The translations under genes were made by a program, and so were the position numbers. 64,000 nt of DNA, from positions 1-64,000 of the forward strand of contig CACYQZ010000007.1 in NCBI GenBank assembly GCA_902776665.1, given 5' to 3'. The notes beneath the pieces are model-generated. The model was given only the letters and a program-made list of their open reading frames with translations, made no database searches and was not told the DNA's origin. The stretch is from an uncultured Prevotellaceae bacterium. Lineage in GTDB: Bacteria; Bacteroidota; Bacteroidia; Bacteroidales; Bacteroidaceae. The first letter of the stretch is position 1; each line of letters starts with the position of its first letter. Below are positions 26,054-35,724 of the stretch, piece by piece.

Positions 26054-29000
26054 ATGACAATGAAAAGACATATCATTCTTAGTTTCGGTATCCTGCTTGC
26101 GTGCGCCGTCAGCCTGCCCGTGTTGGCACAAGACGACTTGGATGCCGACGACACACGGGAGGTCGTCAAGAAGAAAGTACAGACAAAACTTCCCACCTAT
26201 CCCATGATGGAAGTGAAAGGCATCGTTGTCGATGCCGTGTCGAAAGAGCCGCTGTCGGGTATCCAAGTTCAGACACTCAACAACCGCCTCTATGCTGCCA
26301 TGACCAATGAGCAGGGCGAATTCACCATCAAGGTGCCGACCTTCGCCACCTCGCTCTATGTCTATGCTCCGCGCTACCTCAGCCAGCAGGTCGGCATCGG
26401 CGACGGCAAGAAGACGCTTCGCATCACCATGCTGTCCGACAAATTCAAGTCGATGTACGAAAACGGCACGAACGTGACCGCTTTTGCCGAGGCAAATGTC
26501 AGTAACACCACGTCGCTTACCGTGGAAACCGAAATTGAAAACAACATCGGTGCCGACATCCACGCCATCAACCGCTCTGGCGGTCCAGGCTACGGCGCAG
26601 CCATGTTCATTCGCGGATTGAACTCGCTCAACGCGAACGCCATGCCGCTCATCGTCGTCGATGGAATCATCCGCGACATGCAGGAGACCCGCAACACGCT
26701 CCACTACGGCGACTACACCAACCTGTTGCTCAACATCAATCCCTCCGACATCGAAAAGGTGCAAGTGCTGAAAAACGCCACTGCACTCTACGGAGCAAAG
26801 GGCGGCAACGGTGTGGTGCTCATCACCACGAAGCGCGGTCACTCGATGGCCACGCGCATCGATGCCAACATTGGCGCAGGTGTGACGCTCGTCGGACGCC
26901 TTCCGGAAGTGATGAACGCATCGCAGTATCGCCTTTACGCATCGGAAATGCTGGGAACCTATCCCAACATCGGTCGCTACACGGACGAATTCAAGTTCCT
27001 CAACGACGACCCCAACAAGTATTACTACAGCGAATATCACAACGAAACCGACTGGACGAAGGAAGTCTATCACACCGCCGTCACCCAGAACTACAGCATC
27101 AACGTACAGGGTGGTGACAACGTGGGTATGTACAACCTCTCGCTCGGCTACACCGACGCGCAGAGCACAGCCCGCAAAAACGACTTCAACCGTCTGAACG
27201 TGCGCTTCAACACCGACATCGACGTCATCTACAAGCTCACGACACGTTTCGACATGTCTTATACGAAACTCAACCGCAACGTGTTCGACAACGGTGCACC
27301 CGTCGATTTCGGCATCGCACCCGTCTCGTCGCCCACGCTGCTCGCGCTCATCAAGGCTCCGTTCTTGAACCCCTACGCATTTAACAGTGTGACGGGACAA
27401 CTCACCACGCGCCTTTCTAACGCCGACAACTTCCTGACGGCGCTCGACCGCGACCTGACACTCGGTAACCCGACGGCACTGCTCGAACACGGTAATGCCA
27501 TCAACAAAAACCGCGTCGAGACGATGGTGTTCAACACCGTCATCGCACCGCGCTACGAATTCTCGCGCTATCTCTCGCTGACCGAGACCTTCAGCTACAC
27601 GCTCGACCGCACCTCGCAGCGCTACTATCGTCCGAAAGGTGGTATGCCCATCTTCCTCATCGACGGTATCGGCCGCGTGGAATCGCTCATCAGCACGATG
27701 TTCTCGAAGCAGACCAGCGTCGTCAGCGACACGCGCCTGCAATTCACCAAGCAATTTGGCGAGCACTTCATCGACGCTTACGGAGGCTTCCGCTATGCTT
27801 CCTATTCCTTCGACGACAACACACCGGAAGGTCAGAACGACTCGGGTACCAACGACAAGCAGCCCAACATGAACGAAAACATGACCTACATCAATGTGAA
27901 GGGTATTGCCGACGCTTGGAAAAACTTGACATGGTATGCCAACCTCGACTACAACTATCGCAACCGCTATTTCGCACAACTGACCCTCGCCGCAGAAAGC
28001 AGCAGCCGCTTCGGTGAAAACTCCAGTGGACTGAAACTCGCAGGCGTGAAATGGGGCATCTTCCCCAGCGTGCAACTCGGTTGGGCAGTGACCAACGAGG
28101 CGTGGTTCCCGAAGACCGACGCGCTGAACTACCTGCTCGTGAAAGCTGGATTCGACCTCTCTGGTAACGACGACATCAACAACTATGCTGCCCGCACATC
28201 GTTTGGCGTGGTGAAATACCTGAACAACCTCACGGCAGCACAGCTCAACAACATCGGTAACGACCAAATTACCTATGAAAAGACCCGTCGCATCAACCTC
28301 GGACTGCAGTCGTACTGGCTCAACAACCGCCTCGGTGTGAACTTCGACTATTACATCAATAAGACGTCGAACCTGCTCACGCTGAAGAGCTTCGACAACC
28401 CCGTCGCCGGTATCAACAACTACTGGTCGAACGGCGGTTCGCTCCAAAATACGGGCTTCGAACTCACCGTCACAGGCAAACCCATCGTCTCGAAGAACTT
28501 CAACGTGGAAGTGGGTGCCTCGATGGGACACTATGTCAATAAAATCCAGACGCTGCCCAACGACGACAAGATTTATATCGGTGGACAACTCGCCGGACAG
28601 GGCTACACCTCGTCGATCTACGGCAAGGACAACATCGCCACCATCGTCGGCTACGAGGCAGGCAGTTTCTACGGCTACAAGTTCCTCGGTGTGTTTGCCG
28701 ACGACGCACAGGCTGCACAGGCAGGCAGCGCCGGCTACCTCTACATGCTCGACAACACTGGTGCCCACAAGAACTTCCGCGCTGGTGACGCCCACTTCGC
28801 TGACCTCAACGGCGACGGCAAAATCGGCATCGAGGACCGCACCATCATCGGTAACCCGAATCCCGACATCTACGGAAACATCTTCACGAACATCATGTGG
28901 GGCAACTTCACGCTCTCTGTCGGCTTCAACTACTCGCTCGGCAACGACGTGTTCAACTACCAGCGCAGCGTGCTCGAAGGTGGCAACAACTTCTACAACC

Positions 29001-29350
29001 AGACTGTCGCCATGACCAACCGCTGGCGCTACGAAGGTCAAGTCACCGACATCCCGCGTGTCAGCTACGACGACCCGATGGGCAACAGCCGCTTCAGCGA
29101 CCGCTGGATTGAAGACGGAAGCTACCTGCGACTGAAGACCCTCCGACTCAACTACAAGGTGCCCGTCAGCCTCTCGTGGTTGCAGGGACTGCAAATCTGG
29201 GCCGAGGCCAACAACCTCTTCACCGTCACGCGCTACATCGGCAGCGACCCCGAATTCTCGGTGGCCAACGGCGTGCTCTATCAGGGCATCGACGCAGGCA
29301 ACGTTCCGCTCAGCCGCACCTTCTCCATGGGTATGAAGATTAACCTCTAA
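26054..29350 (+). CDS. SusC/RagA-family TonB-dependent outer-membrane transporter 2
   Basis: 1098 residues: signal peptide (cleavage after PVLAQ), a charged insert (REVVKKKVQTKLP), carboxypeptidase-regulatory-like domain (VKGIVVDAVSKEPLSGIQV), plug (MFIRGLNSLNANAMPLIVVD, IEKVQVLKNATALYGAKGG) and barrel ending GMKINL. The plug motif NATALYGAKG replaces the commoner DASALYGSRA form but keeps the fold. It is distant from SusC 1, so this is not a simple tandem copy. Overlapping long frames on the other strand are codon-bias shadows. Confidence 0.95.
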   Translation: MTMKRHIILSFGILLACAVSLPVLAQDDLDADDTREVVKKKVQTKLPTYPMMEVKGIVVDAVSKEPLSGIQVQTLNNRLYAAMTNEQGEFTIKVPTFATSLYVYAPRYLSQQVGIGDGKKTLRITMLSDKFKSMYENGTNVTAFAEANVSNTTSLTVETEIENNIGADIHAINRSGGPGYGAAMFIRGLNSLNANAMPLIVVDGIIRDMQETRNTLHYGDYTNLLLNINPSDIEKVQVLKNATALYGAKGGNGVVLITTKRGHSMATRIDANIGAGVTLVGRLPEVMNASQYRLYASEMLGTYPNIGRYTDEFKFLNDDPNKYYYSEYHNETDWTKEVYHTAVTQNYSINVQGGDNVGMYNLSLGYTDAQSTARKNDFNRLNVRFNTDIDVIYKLTTRFDMSYTKLNRNVFDNGAPVDFGIAPVSSPTLLALIKAPFLNPYAFNSVTGQLTTRLSNADNFLTALDRDLTLGNPTALLEHGNAINKNRVETMVFNTVIAPRYEFSRYLSLTETFSYTLDRTSQRYYRPKGGMPIFLIDGIGRVESLISTMFSKQTSVVSDTRLQFTKQFGEHFIDAYGGFRYASYSFDDNTPEGQNDSGTNDKQPNMNENMTYINVKGIADAWKNLTWYANLDYNYRNRYFAQLTLAAESSSRFGENSSGLKLAGVKWGIFPSVQLGWAVTNEAWFPKTDALNYLLVKAGFDLSGNDDINNYAARTSFGVVKYLNNLTAAQLNNIGNDQITYEKTRRINLGLQSYWLNNRLGVNFDYYINKTSNLLTLKSFDNPVAGINNYWSNGGSLQNTGFELTVTGKPIVSKNFNVEVGASMGHYVNKIQTLPNDDKIYIGGQLAGQGYTSSIYGKDNIATIVGYEAGSFYGYKFLGVFADDAQAAQAGSAGYLYMLDNTGAHKNFRAGDAHFADLNGDGKIGIEDRTIIGNPNPDIYGNIFTNIMWGNFTLSVGFNYSLGNDVFNYQRSVLEGGNNFYNQTVAMTNRWRYEGQVTDIPRVSYDDPMGNSRFSDRWIEDGSYLRLKTLRLNYKVPVSLSWLQGLQIWAEANNLFTVTRYIGSDPEFSVANGVLYQGIDAGNVPLSRTFSMGMKINL

Positions 29351-29390
29351 TTGAAAGGTAAAAAAGTAAAACATATAAAAAGTAAAGAAT

Positions 29391-31313
29391 ATGAAAGCAA
29401 TGATATTTGTAAGGAAAATGGCGAAAGCGGTTTTACCCTTTTACCTTTTTACCCTTTTACCGATGATGACCTCCTGTCAGGATATGCTCGAGACAGAGTC
29501 GAACCTTCAAATCTTCGACCCCGAACTCGACCAGAAGACCGACTCGATGTTCTACACGCTCGGCATTCTGAAAGGCGTACAGCAGGCCATCGACCAGTAT
29601 GTGCTCTTCAACGAGATGCGCGGCGAACTCACCGCAGTCCACCAGTACACCTCGACCGACCTGCGCCAACTGGCCAATTTCTCGGTAACGAGCGAAAACA
29701 AGTACGACTCGGCCTACATCTTCTACCGCGTCATCAACAACTGTAACTACTTCATCGCCCACCGCGACACCAACCTGCTCACAGGTTCGCGCAAAGTGGC
29801 TATGCCCGAGTATGTGCAGGCCTACAGCATCCGCGCATGGGCCTACTTGCAGTTGGCGAAGATGTATGGCGAAGTGCCTTTCTTCACCGAGCCCATCACC
29901 AACATCAGTGAGGCCAACGCCATCCGCGAGAAGAAAGACATCAGAGGCATTTGCGAGGCTCTCGCTCCGCAACTTCGTCTCTATGCCGACAGTACGGTGC
30001 TTGCCGCCGTGCCCGACTACAACGCCGGCAACTTGGTCGATGCAGGTTACTTCAATAACAACACACAGAAAAATGTGAACGTCAAGAAAATCATGTTCCC
30101 CGTCGGGCTCGTCCTCGGCGACCTCTATCTCGAGGCTGGCGAATATGAAAATGCTGCGAAGTGCTACTTCAAGTACCTCAATGACAATAAACTTCTGGCG
30201 AAACCTTATCATTCAGAAGTCGAGAATACAGACGAATTCCGCAAGAACCGTCCGACCGACTGGCACGAGTACACCGAGGGTTCCACTTGGAGAGGCTTCT
30301 TCACATCTGACGACCAAGGCGACATCATCACTTATGTGCCGATGGGTGTGAACAAACTCAAAGGTCAGACCACCGACCTGCCCCGTCTGTTCGGTTACGA
30401 CCTCTACACCACCGAGGCTTCGTCGAGCTATTCGTCGAATATGTACTTCTTGGAGCGCGAAATCGACCCCTCGAAGACCTATACCGACTTCTCGGCTGCG
30501 CAACCGTACTACTACAGACCCAACTCGTCGAGTGCCGACCCGAAGTTGATTGAGGACATTGGCGACTGCCGCCGCAACGAAGTGCTCAGATTCGTTTCCA
30601 AAGACGACTCCACATTCCTTGAAATGAGAAAATACGAGCGAGGAAACGTCTTCATCTATCGCACCTCGACCGTCTATCTGCGACTGGCAGAGGCGATGAA
30701 CCGCATGGGCTATCCCGATGCTGCCTTCGCTATCTTGAAAGACGGCTTCAACGATGACCTTGAGAACGACTCGACCTACCTCACGGCCGAATCGCACGCC
30801 ATGTTGCGCTCAACCATCCCCTTCTATTCGACGGAAAACAAGGCTACCTTTGCCAAGAGTTTCGGTATCCACTCCTACGGAGCAGGCGAAACCAGAGGCG
30901 ACCGTTCGCCTTACCAGTTGAACATTGTGGGTGTGCAGAAGTATTATGAATTGCAGGCTCAGTTCGGCAAGGAACTTTTCCCCGACATCATCGGCGAGCA
31001 ACAGGCTGTTGACGAAGAGGGCAACCCGATTTACGACGAAGAGGGCAATCCCGTGATGATTACGGTGCTCACATGGTCGAAGGAAGCCCAGATGAACGTC
31101 GTCGAGGACATTCTGTGTGACGAATACGCGCTCGAATTGGCATTTGAAGGCCATCGCTTCGGCGACCTCTGCCGTCTGGCCCGCCACAAGAACGCTGCCG
31201 GCACCTACGGAAGCGATTTCGGCAACCGTTGGCTGGCTCAAAAACTTGCGAAGAAGAATCCGGTCGTCGATCTGACGAATCCGCAGAACTGGTACCTGAA
31301 AATGAACAAATAA
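29391..31313 (+). CDS. SusD/RagB-family surface lipoprotein 2
   Basis: 640 residues, lipobox LLPMMTSC. The SusD fold is seen in YRVINNCNYFIAHRD, the helix YSIRAWAYLQLAKMYGEVPF, and the C-terminal DEYALELAFEGHRFGDLCRLAR. It has an internal acidic repeat (EEGNPIYDEEGNPVM). It is the partner of SusC 2 and the last gene of the block, followed by a strong terminator. Confidence 0.92.
   Translation: MKAMIFVRKMAKAVLPFYLFTLLPMMTSCQDMLETESNLQIFDPELDQKTDSMFYTLGILKGVQQAIDQYVLFNEMRGELTAVHQYTSTDLRQLANFSVTSENKYDSAYIFYRVINNCNYFIAHRDTNLLTGSRKVAMPEYVQAYSIRAWAYLQLAKMYGEVPFFTEPITNISEANAIREKKDIRGICEALAPQLRLYADSTVLAAVPDYNAGNLVDAGYFNNNTQKNVNVKKIMFPVGLVLGDLYLEAGEYENAAKCYFKYLNDNKLLAKPYHSEVENTDEFRKNRPTDWHEYTEGSTWRGFFTSDDQGDIITYVPMGVNKLKGQTTDLPRLFGYDLYTTEASSSYSSNMYFLEREIDPSKTYTDFSAAQPYYYRPNSSSADPKLIEDIGDCRRNEVLRFVSKDDSTFLEMRKYERGNVFIYRTSTVYLRLAEAMNRMGYPDAAFAILKDGFNDDLENDSTYLTAESHAMLRSTIPFYSTENKATFAKSFGIHSYGAGETRGDRSPYQLNIVGVQKYYELQAQFGKELFPDIIGEQQAVDEEGNPIYDEEGNPVMITVLTWSKEAQMNVVEDILCDEYALELAFEGHRFGDLCRLARHKNAAGTYGSDFGNRWLAQKLAKKNPVVDLTNPQNWYLKMNK
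29431..29461 (+). repeat. Period-8 tract coding the SusD 2 signal peptide
   Basis: TTTTACCC, TTTTACCT, TTTTACCC, TTTTACC encode LPFYLFTLLP. It is the reverse-complement type of the GGTAAAAA tract at 20252-20279. Confidence 0.65.
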
Positions 31314-31334
31314 TTTTCAAGCCAAACCAAAATC

Positions 31335-31367
31335 AAGCCCCGAAGGTTGCGACCCTCGGGGCTTTTT
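31335..31367 (+). terminator. Rho-independent terminator after the FAS1/Sus block
   Basis: AAGCCCCGA (31335-31343) pairs with TCGGGGCTT (31356-31364), with extra inner pairs, followed by TTTT, 22 bp after the SusD 2 stop. Confidence 0.88.
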
Positions 31368-31388
31368 CGATGTAGAAGGCGTCGGAAG

Positions 31389-31414
31389 ATTCCTCGTTTC
31401 TCCTTCCTCGTTCC
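31389..31414 (-). repeat. Period-7 tract downstream of P5C dehydrogenase
   Basis: TTCCTCG, TTTCTCC, TTCCTCG, TTCCTCA on the plus strand, in the gap between the terminator and the convergent pruA stop. Same motif family as the tract inside ribD. Confidence 0.6.
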
Positions 31415-31419
31415 TCAAC

Positions 31420-33045
31420 CTACTTCATGTAAGTGTAACGATAGTCAGTCGGCGAAACGAGCGTTTCCTTGATGGCGCGCGGCACCATCCAGCGGATGAG
31501 GTTGAACTCGCCACCGGCCTTGTCGTTCGTACCACTGGCACGTGCGCCTCCGAAGGGCTGCATACCGACAACGGCACCCGTCGGCTTGTCGTTGATGTAG
31601 AAATTGCCGGCAGCATAGCGCAGCAGGTTGGTGAGTTTCTCGACAGCCATGCGGTCGCGACCGAAAACAGCACCCGTCAGGCCGTAGGGCGAGGTCGTGT
31701 TGCAGAGTTCAGCCGTTTCCTCGACCTTCTTGTCGTCGTAGGGATAAACCGTCAGTACGGGGCCGAAAATCTCCTCTTCCATCGACTTGAAATGCGGATT
31801 TGTGGTCTCGATGATGGTCGGTTCGACGAACCAGCCCTTCTTCTTGTCGCACTTGCCGCCCATGACGACTTTCGCGTCCTTCGCCTTCTCTGCGAAGTCG
31901 ATGTACGACTTGATTTTGTCAAACGAAGCCTCGTCGATAACGGCGTTGATGTAGTTTTTCGCATCTTTCACGTCGCCCATCTTCACCTCTTTCGCCATCT
32001 TCTTGACATCGGTCAGCACCTCTTTCCAGAGGCTCTTCGGGATGTACATGCGCGAAGCCGCCGAGCATTTCTGGCCTTGGAACTCGAAAGCGCCGCAGAA
32101 CGCAGCCGTGGCAACAGCCTTCGGGTCGGCAGAGGGATGCACGAAAATGAAGTCCTTACCACCCGTTTCGCCGACGATGCGCGGATAGCTGACATATTCG
32201 CCGAGGTGCTCTCCAGCCTGGCGCCACAAGGCGTTAAAGGTCGAAGTGGAACCCGTGAAGTGGATGCCTGCGAAATGCTTCGACTGCGTGGCCACCTCGC
32301 CGATGAGCGCACCGCTGCCGGGCAGGAAGTTGATGACACCGTCGGGCAGTCCGGCTTCCTTGTAGAGCTGCATCAGATAGTAGTTCGAGAGCAGGGCAGT
32401 GGTGGAAGGTTTCCACAGTGCCACGTTACCCATCAGAACCGGCGTCATGCAGAGGTTCGAGGCAATCGACGTGAAGTTGAACGGCGTAACGGCCAGCACA
32501 AAGCCCTCCAACGGGCGATATTCCATGTGGTTGAGGTGCATGAGTCCGTCTTTCGGCTGCATCGCGTAGATTTTCGACGCATAGTGGACGTTGTAGCGGA
32601 AGAAGTCGATGGTTTCGCAAGCCGAGTCGATTTCCGCCTGGTAGATGTTCTTGCTCTGGCCGAGCATAGTGGCCGCATTGAGGATGGGGCGATACTTCGT
32701 GGCGAGCAGTTCGGCCATCTTCATCACGATGGCAGCGCGGGTCGTCCAAGGCGTCTCGCTCCACTCTTTCCAAGCCTCCATCGCGGCATCGACTGCCATT
32801 TTTACCTCTTTTTTACCTACCTTGTGGTAGGTGGCGAGCACGTGCTTGTGGTCGTGCGGGCAAGTCACCGTGCCCGTCTCGCGTGTGCGAATCTCCTTGC
32901 CGCCGATGATAATCGGAATATCGACGACGAGTTTCGACTGCCGCTCCAGCTCTTTTTCAAGTGCAACACGCTCTGGCGAACCAGCCAGATAACTCTTCAC
33001 CGGCTCGTTGGCCGGAAGGGGGAATGTAATCAATGAATTGTTCAT
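31420..33045 (-). CDS. pruA: L-glutamate gamma-semialdehyde (1-pyrroline-5-carboxylate) dehydrogenase
   Basis: 541 residues, full length for the stand-alone P5C dehydrogenase of the aldehyde dehydrogenase superfamily. It oxidises glutamate semialdehyde to glutamate with NAD+ in the cytosol. The catalytic glutamate lies in RIVGETGGKDF and the catalytic cysteine in EFQGQKCSAASRMY. NAD-pocket residues VTPFNFTSIASN and GSTSTFNALW are present. The ornithine aminotransferase at 36752-38059 makes its substrate, so ornithine can be converted to glutamate by two genes of this cluster. Confidence 0.95.
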   Translation of the reverse strand: MNNSLITFPLPANEPVKSYLAGSPERVALEKELERQSKLVVDIPIIIGGKEIRTRETGTVTCPHDHKHVLATYHKVGKKEVKMAVDAAMEAWKEWSETPWTTRAAIVMKMAELLATKYRPILNAATMLGQSKNIYQAEIDSACETIDFFRYNVHYASKIYAMQPKDGLMHLNHMEYRPLEGFVLAVTPFNFTSIASNLCMTPVLMGNVALWKPSTTALLSNYYLMQLYKEAGLPDGVINFLPGSGALIGEVATQSKHFAGIHFTGSTSTFNALWRQAGEHLGEYVSYPRIVGETGGKDFIFVHPSADPKAVATAAFCGAFEFQGQKCSAASRMYIPKSLWKEVLTDVKKMAKEVKMGDVKDAKNYINAVIDEASFDKIKSYIDFAEKAKDAKVVMGGKCDKKKGWFVEPTIIETTNPHFKSMEEEIFGPVLTVYPYDDKKVEETAELCNTTSPYGLTGAVFGRDRMAVEKLTNLLRYAAGNFYINDKPTGAVVGMQPFGGARASGTNDKAGGEFNLIRWMVPRAIKETLVSPTDYRYTYMK

Positions 33046-33095
33046 AAAAATAGGTAGGTTAGTATAAAATTAGTATTTTTAAAAGATTCTGACTG

Positions 33096-33206
33096 CAAAT
33101 TTACGATAAAAAGTGAAGAAAAACCACTGATATGAAATATTTTTTTTGAGTTTAACTTTTTTTTTGATGCCACTTGCGATAGATTGAGAAAAAATGACTA
33201 ATTTTG
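33096..33206. promoter_or_regulatory. Divergent promoters: pruA (minus) and pyrB (plus)
   Basis: The 217-bp AT-rich gap has TAAATTTG on the minus strand (33103-33096) for pruA, and TAATTTTG on the plus strand (33199-33206) for pyrB. The -33 elements are weak on both sides. No attenuator or PyrR-type leader was recognised. Confidence 0.55.
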
Positions 33207-33262
33207 TGCCCGAAAAAACGGAAGTTACCTAAATTTCTATAGTTTTTTATCAATTTTTAAGT

Positions 33263-34171
33263 ATGCAGAACCGTAGTTTGATTTCCATTTCGGACTTGAC
33301 CAAAGACGAAATCTTGTCGCTGCTGCGACGGGCCAGAGAGTTTGAAGAGAACCCCAACCAGCGCATTCTCGAAGGCAAGGTTGTGGGGTCGCTGTTTTTT
33401 GAACCATCCACACGCACGCGTCTCAGCTTCGAGACGGCGGTCAATCGTCTTGGCGGTCGCGTGATTGGCTTCAGCGATGCCAGCACCAGCAGCCAGTCGA
33501 AAGGCGAGACGTTGAAAGACACGATTGTGATGGTCAGCAACTATGCCGACCTCATCGTTATGCGCCATCCGCTCGAGGGTGCCGCACGCTATGCGAGTGA
33601 AATCTCGAAGGTGCCCATCATCAATGCCGGCGACGGCTCGAACCAGCACCCCACGCAGACGATGCTCGACCTCTACACCATCTACCAGACGCAAGGAACC
33701 CTCGAAAACCTGACGATTACGATGGTGGGCGACTTGAAATACGGCCGCACGGTTCACTCGCTGCTCGAGGCCATGCACTTCTTCAAGCCCCGTTTCAAAT
33801 TCGTGGCCTGCGAGGAATTGCGCATGCCCGAACAGTACAAGCAATACTGTAAGCAGCACGGCATCGAATACGAGGAAACAACCGAGTTCAGCGAGCGCAT
33901 CATCAACCAGACCGACATCCTCTACATGACGCGCGTCCAGCGTGAGCGCTTCAGCGACCTGATGGAATACGAGCGCGTGAAAAACGTCTATACCCTCACG
34001 GCCAGTATGCTCGGCGGCTGCAAGCCCAATATGCGCGTGCTTCATCCGCTGCCCCGCGTCACGGAAATCGCACAGGACGTCGATGACACGCCGCAGGCCT
34101 ACTACTTCGAGCAGGCTCGCAATGGTCTCTACACCCGTCAGGCACTCATCTGCCGCGCACTGGGAATCTAA
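33263..34171 (+). CDS. pyrB: Aspartate carbamoyltransferase catalytic subunit
   Basis: 302 residues. Condenses carbamoyl phosphate and aspartate in the first committed step of pyrimidine synthesis. The carbamoyl-phosphate site [13 protein letters not shown], the lobe motif [16 protein letters not shown] and the C-terminal HPLPRVTEI are intact. The regulatory chain gene follows 41 bp later, so the enzyme is the class B (PyrB-PyrI) dodecamer. Confidence 0.97.
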   Translation: MQNRSLISISDLTKDEILSLLRRAREFEENPNQRILEGKVVGSLFFEPSTRTRLSFETAVNRLGGRVIGFSDASTSSQSKGETLKDTIVMVSNYADLIVMRHPLEGAARYASEISKVPIINAGDGSNQHPTQTMLDLYTIYQTQGTLENLTITMVGDLKYGRTVHSLLEAMHFFKPRFKFVACEELRMPEQYKQYCKQHGIEYEETTEFSERIINQTDILYMTRVQRERFSDLMEYERVKNVYTLTASMLGGCKPNMRVLHPLPRVTEIAQDVDDTPQAYYFEQARNGLYTRQALICRALGI

Positions 34172-34172
34172 G

Positions 34173-34212
34173 TTGAATTTTGATTGTTGAATTTTGAATT
34201 AGTAATTGAATT
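34173..34212 (+). repeat. Period-7 tract between pyrB and pyrI
   Basis: TTGAATT, TTGATTG, TTGAATT, TTGAATT, AGTAATT, GAATT fills the entire 41-bp spacer. It is a clear example of the dispersed heptamer family. Confidence 0.75.
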
Positions 34213-34674
34213 ATGAACAACAATAAGAAAGAAATGGCAGTTGCCGCATTAAAGAACGGCATCGTCATCGACCATATTCCCTGCCCATCGCTCTTCAAAG
34301 TGGTGAACCTGCTGGGACTCGACAAAATGGAAAGTAGCGTGACCATCGGAAACAACCTCGACAGCGGTAGCATGACCCGGAAAGGCATCATCAAAATCGC
34401 CGACATCGAACTGCCCGACGACACGCTCAACCGCATCGCCGTCATCGCGCCGAATGCCGTCATCAACATCATTCGCGACTATGAAGTGGTGAAAAAACAT
34501 TCTGTGACGCTGCCCGATGAACTCATCGACTTCGTGCATTGCAACAACCCCAAGTGCATCAGCAACAACGAACCCATGCGCACGCACTTCCACGTTGTGG
34601 ATCGCGGCAACACCACGTTGCGCTGCCATTATTGCGAGCGACTCGTGAAGCACGGAGAAATCAACCTGAAATAA
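34213..34674 (+). CDS. pyrI: Aspartate carbamoyltransferase regulatory subunit
   Basis: 153 residues. Binds allosteric nucleotides with the N-terminal domain and zinc with the C-terminal domain (CNNPKC and CHYC, four cysteines). Cytosolic, complexes with PyrB. Full length. Confidence 0.97.
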   Translation: MNNNKKEMAVAALKNGIVIDHIPCPSLFKVVNLLGLDKMESSVTIGNNLDSGSMTRKGIIKIADIELPDDTLNRIAVIAPNAVINIIRDYEVVKKHSVTLPDELIDFVHCNNPKCISNNEPMRTHFHVVDRGNTTLRCHYCERLVKHGEINLK

Positions 34675-34731
34675 ACCTGATTATTTTATTCCTATTTCTT
34701 TTATTATTAACTTAAACAATTTATTAACATT

Positions 34732-35724
34732 ATGCCAAAAAGTTTGTCAGGGAGAAGCTTCCTGAAATTGCTGGACTTCTCCACTGAAGAGATTCAGTAC
34801 CTGCTGAAACTCTCGAAAGATTTCAAAAACCTGAAGCGGACCAACACACCGCACAAGTACCTGCAGGGCAAGAACATCGTGCTGCTGTTTGAGAAAACAT
34901 CGACACGCACCCGCTGCGCCTTCGAAGTGGCCGGAAACGACCTCGGAATGGGCGTGACCTACCTCGATCCGGGTTCGTCGCAAATGGGTAAGAAAGAATC
35001 GCTCGAAGACACCGCCAAGGTGCTCGGACGCATGTTCGACGGTATCGAATACCGCGGTTTCGACCAGCAGATTGTCGAAGACCTCGCCAAGCACGCTGGC
35101 GTGCCCGTTTGGAACGGTCTGACCACCGAATTCCACCCCACGCAGATGCTGGCCGACGTGCTCACCATCGAAGAGAATTTCGGCTATTACAAAGGCCTGA
35201 CGATGGTGTTCATGGGTGATGCCCGCAACAACGTGGCCAACTCGCTCATGGTCGTTTCGGCGAAACTCGGCATCAATTTCGTGGCCTGCGGTCCGAAGGC
35301 GAACATGCCTGAAAAGAGCCTCGTCGATACCTGCAAGAAGATTGCCAAGGAAAACGGTTGCACCATCACGCTCACCGACGATGTGAAGAAGGGCACGAAG
35401 AACGCCGACGTCATCTACACCGACATCTGGGTGTCGATGGGCGAGCCCGACGACATTTGGGAAAAGCGCATCAAACTGCTGAAGCCCTATCAGGTGAACG
35501 ATGACGTGATGAAGAACGCCAGCCCGAACGCCATCTTCCTGCACTGTCTGCCCTCGTTCCACGACTTGGAAACGACCATCGGTCAGGACATCCACAAGAA
35601 GTTTGGTCTGAAGGAAATGGAAGTGACCGACAAGGTGTTCCGCAGCAAGCAATCGAAGGTGTTCGACGAGGCCGAAAACCGCATGCACACCATCAAAGCC
35701 GTGATGTTCGCAACGCTGAAATAA
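34732..35724 (+). CDS. arcB: Ornithine carbamoyltransferase (probably catabolic)
   Basis: 330 residues. The carbamoyl-phosphate motif is [13 protein letters not shown], and further motifs are [23 protein letters not shown] and the C-terminal HCLPSFHD. The last is the true ornithine form. Bacteroidales biosynthetic enzymes acting on succinyl- or acetyl-ornithine carry HCLPVRR-type sequences instead. Together with the overlapping carbamate kinase gene, this points to citrulline breakdown to ornithine and carbamoyl phosphate. No arginine deiminase is in the window, so citrulline or arginine entry is not shown. Confidence 0.9.
   Translation: MPKSLSGRSFLKLLDFSTEEIQYLLKLSKDFKNLKRTNTPHKYLQGKNIVLLFEKTSTRTRCAFEVAGNDLGMGVTYLDPGSSQMGKKESLEDTAKVLGRMFDGIEYRGFDQQIVEDLAKHAGVPVWNGLTTEFHPTQMLADVLTIEENFGYYKGLTMVFMGDARNNVANSLMVVSAKLGINFVACGPKANMPEKSLVDTCKKIAKENGCTITLTDDVKKGTKNADVIYTDIWVSMGEPDDIWEKRIKLLKPYQVNDDVMKNASPNAIFLHCLPSFHDLETTIGQDIHKKFGLKEMEVTDKVFRSKQSKVFDEAENRMHTIKAVMFATLK

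Noticed and set aside
26039..29374. 1111-codon open frame on the minus strand opposite SusC 2
   Set aside because: It is the antisense shadow of a clear SusC gene. Third-position C bias leaves the opposite frame free of stops, and the translation resembles no family.
16877..31313. Recombination switch between the two SusC genes of the FAS1 locus
   Set aside because: They are in the same orientation, share no nearly identical 5' sequence and have no recombinase nearby.
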